A stretch of DNA of 64,000 nucleotides, from positions 1-64,000 of the forward strand of contig NZ_JNWV01000021.1 in the NCBI RefSeq assembly GCF_000716535.1, given 5' to 3'. Positions 37,697 through 45,838 of the stretch are shown piece by piece. The stretch comes from Streptomyces flaveolus. GTDB lineage: Bacteria > Actinomycetota > Actinomycetes > Streptomycetales > Streptomycetaceae. The notes under the pieces are model-generated. The model did no database searches and had not been told where the DNA came from. It saw nothing but the letters and a program-made list of their open reading frames with translations. A program made the translations under genes and the position numbers. Numbering within the stretch: the stretch's first letter is position 1; each line of letters opens with the position of its first letter.

Positions 37697-39460
37697 ATGG
37701 ACGACGCCCTGCAGTTGCGCACCGCCACGCCTCGGGATCACGACTGGATCCACGAACTGCGCCACCGCGTGTACGCGGAGGAGCTCGGCCAGCATCCGGT
37801 GAATCCGTCGGGAAGGCTGAGTGACGGACTCGACGGGGACAACGTCTGTCTCGTGGCCGCGCGCGGCGAGACGCGGATCGGCTTCGTCAGCCTCACCCCG
37901 CCGTGGGTCGGCCGCTATTCCCTCGACAAGTACCTGACGCGCGAGGAGCTGCCGCTCCTGACCGAGGAGGCGCCGTTCGAGATCCGCGTCCTGACCGTCG
38001 AGGAGCACTGGCGGTCCACCGCGGCGGCGCCACTCCTCATGTACGCGGCGCTGCGCTGGGTCGCGGCGCGGGGCGGGCGCCGGGTGGTGGCGATGGGACG
38101 CACGGAACTGCTCGGCATGTACCTAGCCGCCGGGTTGCGGCCGGTGGGGCGCACGGTCCGCTCGGGCGCGGTCTCGTTCGAGGTCCTCAGCGGCTCCGTG
38201 GCCGAGCTGACAAAGACGGTCGCGGAGTGCCACGGCCGGATCCTGGAACGGCTGCGGACGGGCCTCGACTGGCGGCTCGACGTCCCCTTCGCGCCGCGTG
38301 CGGACGGGTGTGAGCACGGCGGGGCGTTCTTCTCGGCGATCGGCACCGACTTCCGGACCCTGACGCGCCGTCACGAGGTGGTCGCGGCGGATGTGCTGGA
38401 CGCCTGGTTCCCGCCGTCCCCAGGGGTCCGCGCGGTCCTCTCGGAGGATCCGGGGTGGGCGGCCCGGACCTCGCCGCCGACGGGCGCGGAGGGACTGCTC
38501 GCGGAGATCGCCGGGGTCCGCGGGCTGCCGGTGGAGTCGCTGGTCGTCGGGGCGGGCTCGTCCGATCTGATCTTCCGCGCGTTCGGCCGGTGGCTGACGC
38601 CGGGGAGCCGGGTGCTCCTGCTCGATCCGGGCTACGGGGAGTACGCCCATGTCACCGAGCGGGTGATCGGCTGCCGGGTCGACCGGCTCCCACTGCGCCG
38701 GGAGGACGGCTGGTTGCTCGACCCGGCCCGGCTCGCCGCCGCGACCGGCGACGGACGGTACGACCTCGTGGTGGTGGTCAACCCGAACAACCCGACCGGC
38801 CGGCACGCCCCGGCCGACGCGCTGCGCGCGGTGATCGAGGCCTCGCCCGTGCGGACCCGGTGGTGGATCGACGAGGCCTACCTGGGGTATGCCGATCCGG
38901 CGGACTCGCTTGCCGCGCTCGCCTCGGTCGACGCCCGGGTCGTGGTCTGCACCTCGCTGTCGAAGATGTACGCGCTGTCGGGGATGCGGGCCGCGTACCT
39001 GGTGGTCGGTCCGGAGACGGCCGGGGAGCTGCGACGCTGGACGCCGCCGTGGCCCGTAAGCCTGCCGGCCCAGCTGGCTGCCGTGACGGCGCTGCGCGAC
39101 CCCGCGTACTACGCGGAGCGCTGGGCCCGCACCCATGTGCTGCGCCGGGAACTGGCGTACGACCTCGCGGAGTTGGACGGGTTTTCCTCGGTCGACGAGG
39201 GGGTGGCGAACTTCCTCACGGTGACCCTGCCGCCGGACGGACCGAGCGCGGCGCGGCTGGTGCGCGAGTGCCGGCGGCACGACGTCTTCCTGCGTGACCT
39301 GTCGCCGATGTCCCCGGCGTACGAGGGGCGGACCGTTCGGATCGCCGTCCGCGACACGGCGGAGAACGCGCGGATCGTGGCGGCGTGCCAGAGCGCCCTG
39401 GACGCGCTGCGCACGCCGGCCGCAGTGGTCTCGGGCACGCCGGGACGGGGCTCCCGGTGA
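37697..39460 (+). CDS. GNAT acyltransferase-aminotransferase class I/II fusion
   Basis: 587 residues from ATG 37697, with GGGGGAA upstream. Residues 1-200 form an N-acyltransferase module (RTATPRDHDWIHELRHRVYA, FEIRVLTVEEHWRSTAAAPL, LGMYLAAGLRPVGRTVR). Residues about 225-575 are a PLP aminotransferase of histidinol-phosphate/threonine-phosphate decarboxylase type: VVVNPNNPTGRHAPADALRA (362-381), WWIDEAYLGYADP, and the PLP lysine K423 in CTSLSKMYALSGMRAAYLVV. The stop overlaps the start of a CdsA-like gene (GTGA), so a lipid or phosphate-bearing amine substrate is possible. Confidence 0.85.
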   Translation: MDDALQLRTATPRDHDWIHELRHRVYAEELGQHPVNPSGRLSDGLDGDNVCLVAARGETRIGFVSLTPPWVGRYSLDKYLTREELPLLTEEAPFEIRVLTVEEHWRSTAAAPLLMYAALRWVAARGGRRVVAMGRTELLGMYLAAGLRPVGRTVRSGAVSFEVLSGSVAELTKTVAECHGRILERLRTGLDWRLDVPFAPRADGCEHGGAFFSAIGTDFRTLTRRHEVVAADVLDAWFPPSPGVRAVLSEDPGWAARTSPPTGAEGLLAEIAGVRGLPVESLVVGAGSSDLIFRAFGRWLTPGSRVLLLDPGYGEYAHVTERVIGCRVDRLPLRREDGWLLDPARLAAATGDGRYDLVVVVNPNNPTGRHAPADALRAVIEASPVRTRWWIDEAYLGYADPADSLAALASVDARVVVCTSLSKMYALSGMRAAYLVVGPETAGELRRWTPPWPVSLPAQLAAVTALRDPAYYAERWARTHVLRRELAYDLAELDGFSSVDEGVANFLTVTLPPDGPSAARLVRECRRHDVFLRDLSPMSPAYEGRTVRIAVRDTAENARIVAACQSALDALRTPAAVVSGTPGRGSR

Positions 39461-40260
39461 CGACAGTCGCCGGTCTCGTGCCGTACCTCGGCGGGGCACT
39501 GGCGGTCGGAGGCGTCGCGGTAGCGGCGACCCGGCGCCGTGAACTGATGGTCCGCTGGTGCGTGTGGGCGCTCGGAGTGCCCCTGGTGGCCGCCGCGTTC
39601 TGGCTCGGTCCACCGGGGATCGCGGTGCTCGCGGCCGTGGTCGGTGTGGTCGCGGTGGCGGAGTTCGGCGGGCTGCTCCGGCTGGGTCCGGTGGACCGGA
39701 CGGTGCTGAGCGCGGCGATCGTCGGACTCGTCCTGACTGCCTGGCTGGCCCCCGGGGAGGTGCTCCGGGTGGCGGCGGCCGGGGCGCTTGCGATCGCCGG
39801 GGTGCCGTTGCTCTCGGGCGACGCGGAGCACGGACTGCGCCGCCTGGGGGCGGGCGTGCTGGGGCTCGTGTGGCTGGGCGCCCTGGCGGGCCTCGTGTCG
39901 TCCGGCGCCCTCGGCCTCGTCCTGTTCGTGGCCGTGTCGATCGCCGACATCGTCGCGTACGCGGGGGGCCGCCGTCTCGGCGGCCCCCGGCTCTCCCCGC
40001 TGTCGCCCGCCAAGCGGTGGAGCGGCACGCTGGCCGGGGCCGCGGCCGGTCTCCTCACGCTGGCCGTGCTCTCCTCCCTGACGTGGCAGACGGCGGTGGC
40101 CGTGGCGGTCGGCGGTCCGCTCGGGGACCTGCTGGAGTCGATGGTCAAGCGGGGCGCCCGCGCCAAGGACGCCGGCCGGTGGCTGCCCGGCTCCGGCGGC
40201 ATCCTCGACCGGATCGACTCCCTCCTCGTCGCTCTGGCGGTGCTGTTGGTGCTGGAGTGA
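39457..40260 (+). CDS. cdsA-like: phosphatidate cytidylyltransferase-like membrane enzyme
   Basis: 267 residues from GTG 39457, overlapping the previous stop by three bases. Seven or eight hydrophobic helices, then the CdsA signature near the C-terminus: ESMVKRGARAKDAGRWLPGS and GGILDRIDSL, with the K-D, D-R and D residues for CTP/Mg binding. A serine replaces the usual histidine in P-G-H-G-G. CdsA makes CDP-diacylglycerol. The housekeeping copy should lie elsewhere, so this one may serve a special lipid made with the coupled aminotransferase. Confidence 0.85.
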   Translation: MTTVAGLVPYLGGALAVGGVAVAATRRRELMVRWCVWALGVPLVAAAFWLGPPGIAVLAAVVGVVAVAEFGGLLRLGPVDRTVLSAAIVGLVLTAWLAPGEVLRVAAAGALAIAGVPLLSGDAEHGLRRLGAGVLGLVWLGALAGLVSSGALGLVLFVAVSIADIVAYAGGRRLGGPRLSPLSPAKRWSGTLAGAAAGLLTLAVLSSLTWQTAVAVAVGGPLGDLLESMVKRGARAKDAGRWLPGSGGILDRIDSLLVALAVLLVLE

Positions 40261-40592
40261 GCCTCGGGGCGATGGCTTCGTACGGGGTCCGGGACGAAGT
40301 TGCTCGGATCCCGCCAGGGCGAGTTGGTGCGGTAATTCCAGGCGAGTGCCTCAAGGGTGCGGCGGTGGCCGGCCCACCGCCGCCCGCGGACCGGATCGGC
40401 CGGTATCAGCGGGGGCCGTCGATCTCCACCACGGCCGACCACCCACCGGTGGACGCCGGGTCAGGAGCCGTGCCCGGTGCCGCGCCGTGCGGTGGCGGGC
40501 ACGATGCCGCGGGCGCAGCCCTGCTTGCGGTAGGGCTCGTGGTCGTAGCCGCGGTCCGTGTAGGGCGTGACCGTCCCCTTCGGACTGATGGC

Positions 40593-41444
40593 TCAGGCGC
40601 CCAGGTAGACCGGTGCCTTCTGGACGGACTTGGTGTAGATGTGGTTGCTGAGGGTGCCGTCGGCGCCCAGGACGACCAGGGTGACGTTGTCCTGGAGGAC
40701 GACCGGGCGGCCCTTGGCGTACGAGACGGGGAACGTGCCGTGACTGGTGGTCAGCTGCGCCCCGTAGACACCGTTGCGCTTGACGAGCTTGACGATCGCG
40801 CCGTTGGCCAGCTTGTAGCGGCCCAGCCGGGGGCTGACGGCGGTCTCGGCGCCGGTCCAGCTGACGGTCGCGCCGAGCGGGTCGAGCACCAGCGTGCGGT
40901 TGCCGAACAGAGCGGCACCGGCGCGGGAGTGCGCGTCGAGGAAGCGCACCAGCTTGCCGTCCCGGAAGACGCGGGCCTGGTGGTGGTCGGCGGAGACCTT
41001 GAAGATCTGGGCGGTCGTACGTGCGTCGAGGCGCAGGGTGCGGGAGAGCGTGCCGTGCAGGGTGCAGTCGGCGGACAGGGCCGGGAAGGGCGTGGACTGC
41101 CAGGGGGTCGGCCCGCCCTGGCTGCGCTGGCCGAAGACGGGCTTGGCGGAGAGGACTCCGGTGATCTTCAGGCCGTCGGCCAGGTCGGTGGGCCTGCTCT
41201 GGTTGACGGTCGCGACGGCGTGGCCCTTGGCGTCCAGGAGCGTGGCGGACGCGCCGTTGTCGGCGCTGCTGACCAGCCGGACCTTCATGCCGCCGCCGAA
41301 GACGGAGGGGATGGTCGTGGCGGTGACGCAGGCGCTGCTCCCGGCCGGCGCGGGCGCAGTGGCGGCAGTGGCCGAGACCATGGAAGCAGTGGTGATACCG
41401 ACGAGGGCGACGGCGGCGAGGGTGGTACGGAGTGCAGTACGCAT
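40593..41444 (-). CDS. secreted hypothetical protein
   Basis: 283 residues from ATG 41444. Sec signal peptide LRTTLAAVALVGITTASMVS with cleavage near ATAATA. The mature part is beta-rich with two cysteines (39 and about 126): SVFGGGMKVRLVSSADNGAS, FPALSADCTLHGTLSRTLRL, LANGAIVKLVKRNGVYGAQL. I do not recognise a domain. Single gene. Confidence 0.7.
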   Translation of the reverse strand: MRTALRTTLAAVALVGITTASMVSATAATAPAPAGSSACVTATTIPSVFGGGMKVRLVSSADNGASATLLDAKGHAVATVNQSRPTDLADGLKITGVLSAKPVFGQRSQGGPTPWQSTPFPALSADCTLHGTLSRTLRLDARTTAQIFKVSADHHQARVFRDGKLVRFLDAHSRAGAALFGNRTLVLDPLGATVSWTGAETAVSPRLGRYKLANGAIVKLVKRNGVYGAQLTTSHGTFPVSYAKGRPVVLQDNVTLVVLGADGTLSNHIYTKSVQKAPVYLGA

Positions 41445-41631
41445 GGCTGCTCCTGGCGGAATCGGCTTCTGACGTGCTGGCCGCTCTGACCAGCGAGAAC
41501 AACCCTAAAGATCACGAGTACCGGAATCGTCGGGTTCATGTCACAGGCATGTGACCGCCGTCACCCCTGACTGCTGCTTGCTCCGCTCCGGGTGAGGTGC
41601 TCGAGCCGGATAAGGTGCCCCCGAAGCAGGC

Positions 41632-42119
41632 ATGAGGGCGATCTCGTTGGACCGGCGGAAGCTGATCGGGATCGGGGCGGGGCCGGCAGTCCTACCCGTC
41701 TGGTGGACCCTGCGGCAGGCGGCGAACGGGGCCAAGGGGGCTGGCGCACCGACACCACACCGCTACGGCGGGCATTCCCGCTGCTGGGCCCGCTCACCGA
41801 CGCCCAGTGGGTGAGCAGCCGGGACAACGATCGGGGCATACCGTCGCCGGAGCTGGTGATCTCGGGCTTCGCCCGGCTGGCACAGGGGAAACTTGCCGAG
41901 CTGACGGCGGCCCACACCTTCGTCTCCGAAGGGCCCGCCGATGACTTCACCTCGTGGTTTGAGAAGCCGCTCAAGGGCGAGGGGCCGGAGAACCCCCAGT
42001 GGATCCGGTCGCACGAGCTCGACCGCGACGGCAGCGGCTACTCCACCAAGCTGTGGTTCGACCGTCGCAGCGACACCGTCCGCTTCCGGGCACTCAACCC
42101 GTACGGCCAGGCGCGTTGA
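41632..42119 (+). pseudogene. exported hypothetical protein, frameshifted at a G-run
   Basis: ATG 41632 gives MRAISLDRRKLIGIGAGPAV, with a twin-arginine-like or lipoprotein-type start, to ANGAKG. The rest, WRTDTTPLRRAFPLLGPLTD, AQWVSSRDNDRGIPSPELVI and on to NPYGQAR, is in the next frame and ends at TGA 42119. One G missing from the run at 41736-41740 explains the break, so this may be a real frameshift or a base-calling error. Family unknown. Confidence 0.5.
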
Positions 42120-42139
42120 TCGTGATCGACGGGCGGTCC

Positions 42140-42699
42140 GCGTGAGGTCCCTGGTCCAGATCATCGAGGCGTGCAAGGGGAGGCCGGCGAGGTAGCTGTC
42201 TGGGGGCTTGTCTCTGGTCCTTCTTCTCCGGGATGGCTGCCTTCATGCGGCGTTTCCGCAGGTGGGGCGTGGTTGCCGCGGGACGAGTAGGCCTTGTTCC
42301 CGGCTACCGCGTCGGGGCGGGTGCGGGGGCTGCCGACGGGGCTGCGGATCTGAATTCACGTGCGGTCGGCGGCGAGATGGACCTTGCTGGTCCGCCCCGC
42401 CCCTGGACCGTCACCCCTCCGGCACGGCGCGCGCCCCGTGTCGGACGCGCCGCTTCGCGGCCTCCGCGATCAGCCCCCCCCAGCAGGCGGCCTCGAACAC
42501 GCCGGCGCCGCGCCACTGACGCAAGCGGTGGGAGACGGTCGACCAGGCGCCGAATTCCTGCGGATCTCCCGCCACTGTCCGCCAGTCTTGAACCGCCGGA
42601 TCACGCCCTCGAACTTCCGCCGCAGGCGTTCGGGGTAGGGGCCGTACTCTCGCCGATCGGCAGGTGCGGCCCGATGAACTCCCAGTGTTGGTCCGGCAT
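42140..42699 (-). pseudogene. IS5-family transposase, heavily frameshifted
   Basis: From ATG 42699 the pieces MPDQHWEFIGPHLPIGE, YPERLRRKFEGVIRRFKTGG, EFGAWSTVSHRLRQWRGAGV, LIAEAAKRRV, then VHLAAD, GNKAYSSRG, LRKRRMKAAIPEKKDQR follow the order of a complete IS5-type transposase but in several frames with a central deletion. Clearly inactive. No terminal repeats could be identified. Confidence 0.7.
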
Positions 42700-42923
42700 T
42701 TGCATCTCGATAAGCGCCCTATTCGACCCCGCCGCCGGCAACCGAAGGAGGACGCGGCGCGCTGACCCGGGAACGTCTCACCGATGAACACTTCGCTGCG
42801 GTCAGGGCCCGAGCGCCGTGACCCCTCGCCGACCGGCTTGTCGCTGAAGCACGCTCCCGCGGTGTCGTACTTCTGGTGAAGAGGCCGAGGCTCCGGGAGA
42901 GACGGTGGCTCCGACGGCGGTGG

Positions 42924-43523
42924 TCAACGCTTCTCGCGTCGGCTGCGAATGCTCAGGGCGATAACGGAGACGAGGAACCAGAAGGCGCCGAACGCCGAGT
43001 ATCCGGCCACGGTGGACAGGCTGCTCGTCGCCGAGGCGGACGTGGCGGCGATGGTGGCACCCGCGAGGACGGACTGTCCGCCGCTGACGGCCATGGGCCA
43101 CTGGGCGCCGACGGTGCGTCGGCGCCGGACCGCCACGACGAGCTGGATGGCTCCGGAGAGGAGGGCCCAGACGCCGAACACGAGAAGGGCCCTTCCGATG
43201 GTGGAGAAGACGGCGACGAACATACCGGCGGTGGCGGCGAGACCGAGCCCCATGTTGATGGTGCTGACGCCGTTCGGGGAGCCGGCGCCGGCCAGGCGGC
43301 GCTCGATGAGCGTGGCGACGGCGTCCCACAGGGGGTAGACGACGAGCAGCACGGCCGCGATCACTGTCGGCTCGTCCGCCGACACGAGCGAGGCGGAGGT
43401 CGTGAAGACGAGTGCCACCCAGATCAGGGAGAAGGCGACTCGGATCAGGTGGAGCGATCGGAGCCCGGAGGACATCGTCGTGGCCGTGGCCGAAGTGGTC
43501 GCAGTTGCGGTGGTCTGAGTCAT
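42924..43523 (-). CDS. membrane protein, DUF308/HdeD-like
   Basis: 199 residues from ATG 43523. A threonine/alanine-rich tail is followed by six hydrophobic helices in pairs: LIRVAFSLIWVALVFTTSAS, VIAAVLLVVYPLWDAVATLI, STINMGLGLAATAGMFVAVF, LLVFGVWALLSGAIQLVVAV, and a C-terminal pair. The pattern resembles small HdeD/DUF308 membrane proteins. It is divergent from the two-component system across a repeat-bearing promoter region and is a natural target of it. Confidence 0.7.
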   Translation of the reverse strand: MTQTTATATTSATATTMSSGLRSLHLIRVAFSLIWVALVFTTSASLVSADEPTVIAAVLLVVYPLWDAVATLIERRLAGAGSPNGVSTINMGLGLAATAGMFVAVFSTIGRALLVFGVWALLSGAIQLVVAVRRRRTVGAQWPMAVSGGQSVLAGATIAATSASATSSLSTVAGYSAFGAFWFLVSVIALSIRSRREKR

Positions 43524-43600
43524 CGGGTGTCCCGTTGTGATCGTGACGGTGTGAGACGGTCGCCTCGATGAGGAGTCTCAGCGGCCTCGGGAGGGGCCGC

Positions 43601-43618
43601 GTACTTCGAACGAAGTAC
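43601..43618. promoter_or_regulatory. palindromic operator candidate
   Basis: GTACTTCG-AA-CGAAGTAC: 8-bp arms around two central bases, 83 bp upstream of the membrane protein start. Half of the same motif (TTCGAAGTAC) recurs at 43755-43764, just before the kinase start. A likely binding site for the response regulator encoded at 44979. Confidence 0.5.
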
Positions 43619-43690
43619 TTCTGCCATCCACCTTCGACGGAACGGGTTCTGCCGTCTCCGGCGACCGAAGCGGCTCGGTCGACCGAATCC

Positions 43691-43764
43691 TTCGTCGTCC
43701 ACACCCTTCGTCGTCCGCCTCGTTCGTCGTCCACACCCTCCGTCGTCTACATCGTTCGAAGTAC
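43691..43764. repeat. 16-bp tandem repeat array in the divergent promoter
   Basis: TTCGTCGTCCACACCC starts at 43691 and again at 43723; diverged copies start at 43707 (TTCGTCGTCCGCCTCG) and 43739 (TCCGTCGTCTACATCG), and a fifth start at 43755 (TTCGAAGTACACGG). The period is exactly 16 bp. The array lies upstream of the sensor kinase and opposite the membrane protein gene. It looks like iterated protein-binding sites rather than coding sequence. Confidence 0.7.
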
Positions 43765-43779
43765 ACGGCCGCCGCACAC

Positions 43780-44982
43780 GTGAACGAGAATCGGTTCATG
43801 GCCAAGGCGCAGAGCAGTCAGGACGGGCCGGCCGCACCGCTGTGGGTCCGCCACCCCGAGGTGCTGCACCGGGCCGTCTATTCGGTGGCGGGTCTGGTGT
43901 TCACCGGGCAGATCGTGGCGGCGACGGTGAGGGGGGCGGACTGGCCGACGGCCCTGTCCGTGCTCCTCGCCGGATGCGGCGTCGCCCTCTCGTGGTGGAA
44001 GCCGTGGGCAGGCCTGGTCGTGACGAGTGCGGCGTCCTTCGCCGTCACAGCGGTGGGTGACGACCCCCTGTCGGTGTGGATGATGGCGGTGCTCGTGCTG
44101 TTCTCGGTCACCCTCAGGGGAAAGCAGCCGCTGGTCGGGACCGGCATCGTGGCGGCGTTCTTCCTGGGGGCGTTCATGACGGTCGGGGGATTCCGTGGCG
44201 GTGCGGTCGTGGGAGCCGCCGCTTTCTTCTCGGCCATGGCGGGAGGTGCGACGGGGGCCGCGCTCCGTATCCATCGGGAGCACTGGTGGACCCTGGAGGA
44301 ACGGGCCGAGATCGCCATCGCCACCCGCGAGATCGAAGCCACCCGACGAGTGACCGAGGAACGTCTCCGTATCGCCCGGGACCTCCACGACGTCATCGGA
44401 CACCAGGTCGCGATGCTGAGCGTGCACCTCGGTGCGGCGGAGATCGGGCTGCCCGAGGACGCCGAGTCCTCCCGGCAGGCCCTCGTCTCGGCCAGGTCCA
44501 GCGCCCGTACCGTCGTCGTCGAGACGCAGCGCATCCTCGCGCTCCTCCGCCTCGGGGACGACGTCTCCGGCGACGAGGCGCTGCGGCCGACCCCGGCGCT
44601 GAGCGGCCTGGAAGGACTCATCGCCTCTTTCGAAAGCATCGGCCTCGACGTCCGGCCCTCCATCGACATCCCGGCCGGCTTCGTGGAGCCGAGCGTCGGC
44701 GTGACGGTCTACCGGGTCGTTCAGGAAGCGCTCACGAACGCCTACCGGCATGGAGAGGGGACGGCAACGGTGGATGTGCGCGAGCACGACGGCAGGATCC
44801 GCGTCACCGTGGAGAACCGCGTCGGTCACTCACCCCACGGCTCCGACCCGGGCAGCGGACTCGGACTCGTGGGGATGCGCGAACGCGTCGAGTCCTCCAA
44901 CGGGCGGCTGACGATCGACAGTCACGACGGGCGATTCCGGGTCCACGCGGAGTTCAGCCCGCTGGGAGAGGTAGTGCGATGA
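43780..44982 (+). CDS. two-component sensor histidine kinase (NarL partner type)
   Basis: 400 residues from GTG 43780 (ATG 43798 also possible). Four or five N-terminal transmembrane helices (residues about 30-165), a coiled linker, the HisKA_3 phosphoacceptor ERLRIARDLHDVIGHQVAML (H203), and a HATPase domain with VVQEALTNAYRHGEG (N-box) and GSGLGLVGMRERV (G-box). Almost no extracytoplasmic loop, so it probably senses membrane or cytoplasmic signals. The stop overlaps the response regulator start. Confidence 0.9.
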   Translation: MNENRFMAKAQSSQDGPAAPLWVRHPEVLHRAVYSVAGLVFTGQIVAATVRGADWPTALSVLLAGCGVALSWWKPWAGLVVTSAASFAVTAVGDDPLSVWMMAVLVLFSVTLRGKQPLVGTGIVAAFFLGAFMTVGGFRGGAVVGAAAFFSAMAGGATGAALRIHREHWWTLEERAEIAIATREIEATRRVTEERLRIARDLHDVIGHQVAMLSVHLGAAEIGLPEDAESSRQALVSARSSARTVVVETQRILALLRLGDDVSGDEALRPTPALSGLEGLIASFESIGLDVRPSIDIPAGFVEPSVGVTVYRVVQEALTNAYRHGEGTATVDVREHDGRIRVTVENRVGHSPHGSDPGSGLGLVGMRERVESSNGRLTIDSHDGRFRVHAEFSPLGEVVR

Positions 44983-45638
44983 CACGGATTCTGATCGTCG
45001 ACGACCAGGACGAGATCAGGGCCGGGATCCGGGCGATGCTTCGGCTCGACCCGAGTCTCGTCGTCGCGGGGGATCTCTCCGACGGGCTCCAGGTCGTCCC
45101 CTTCCTCCGGGACCACCCCGTCGACGTGGTGCTGATGGACATCCGGATGCCCGGCATCGACGGTGTCGAAGCCACCCGCCGGATCCGCGCAGAGCATCCA
45201 CACGAGAAGACGCGGGTGATCGTGCTGACCACTTTCGACCAGGACGACATCGTCCTCGCCGCCCTGCGCGCGGGCGCCAACGGCTTCCTGAGCAAGACCG
45301 TGAGCCCTGCCGAACTCGTCGCCGGAATCACCGAGGTGGTGGGCGGTGGAGGTGCGCTGTCGGCCGCGGCGACCGCCGCGCTCATCGGTCACATGACCGA
45401 CAGTCCTCCCCCGCTGATCGACAAGGAACTGCTGCGACGCTTCAGCGCTCTGACCCCCAGGGAGCGGGACGTGGTCGTCCTGGTCGCAAGCGGTCTCGGC
45501 AACGACGAGATCGCGGCCCAGATGTCCGTGTCACCGTTCACCGTGAAGACACACGCGGTCCGAGCCATGACAAAGGTCGGCGCCCGCGACCGAGCCCAAC
45601 TGGTCTCCTTCACCTTCCGGGCCGGCCTCTACCCCTGA
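44979..45638 (+). CDS. NarL/LuxR-family response regulator
   Basis: 219 residues from ATG 44979 (ATGA overlap with the kinase). Receiver domain: RILIVDDQDEIRAGIRAML, phospho-aspartate D54 in VVLMDIRMPGIDGVEATRRI, VLTTF and K near residue 106. C-terminal LuxR helix-turn-helix: LTPRERDVVVLVASGLGNDE, IAAQMSVSPFTVKTHAVRAM. It likely binds the palindrome/repeat region at 43601-43764 and controls the divergent membrane gene and its own operon. Confidence 0.92.
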   Translation: MTRILIVDDQDEIRAGIRAMLRLDPSLVVAGDLSDGLQVVPFLRDHPVDVVLMDIRMPGIDGVEATRRIRAEHPHEKTRVIVLTTFDQDDIVLAALRAGANGFLSKTVSPAELVAGITEVVGGGGALSAAATAALIGHMTDSPPPLIDKELLRRFSALTPRERDVVVLVASGLGNDEIAAQMSVSPFTVKTHAVRAMTKVGARDRAQLVSFTFRAGLYP

Positions 45639-45686
45639 ACCTGCACCTCGGAGACCTCGCCGTGTTCTGGGAAGTACGCGGAGAGG

Positions 45687-45759
45687 CGACGAGGGCAGGA
45701 TTCGAACCTGCGTCCACCCGGTATCAGAGCCGGGCGCTCCTCCGCAGAGCTTCCTCGTC
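45687..45759 (-). tRNA. unusual tRNA with 8-nt anticodon loop
   Basis: The minus strand folds as a tRNA: acceptor GACGAGG/CCTCGTC (7 bp), D-stem GCTC/GAGC with a 7-nt loop, anticodon stem CCCGG/CCGGG, variable loop TGGAC, T-arm GCAGG-TTCGAAT-CCTGC and discriminator G; CCA is not encoded. The anticodon loop is CTCTGATA, eight bases rather than seven, so the anticodon is ambiguous: CTG (Gln) or GAT (Ile), depending on which T is position 33. Positions 8-9 are AA. It may be a decayed tRNA, a frameshift-suppressor-like tRNA, or the remnant of an integration site. Confidence 0.6.
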
Positions 45760-45838
45760 GCCACCGTGATCATTGCTCGGGCCCGCTGTGCGGGTCAACT
45801 GATTTGCGGGGGCGGACACGCGCGGGGATTGCCGCCGG

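Noticed and set aside
45687..45759. Attachment site of an integrative element at the tRNA
   Set aside because: I found no direct repeat of the tRNA 3' end within the window and no integrase gene, so only a weak suspicion remains.
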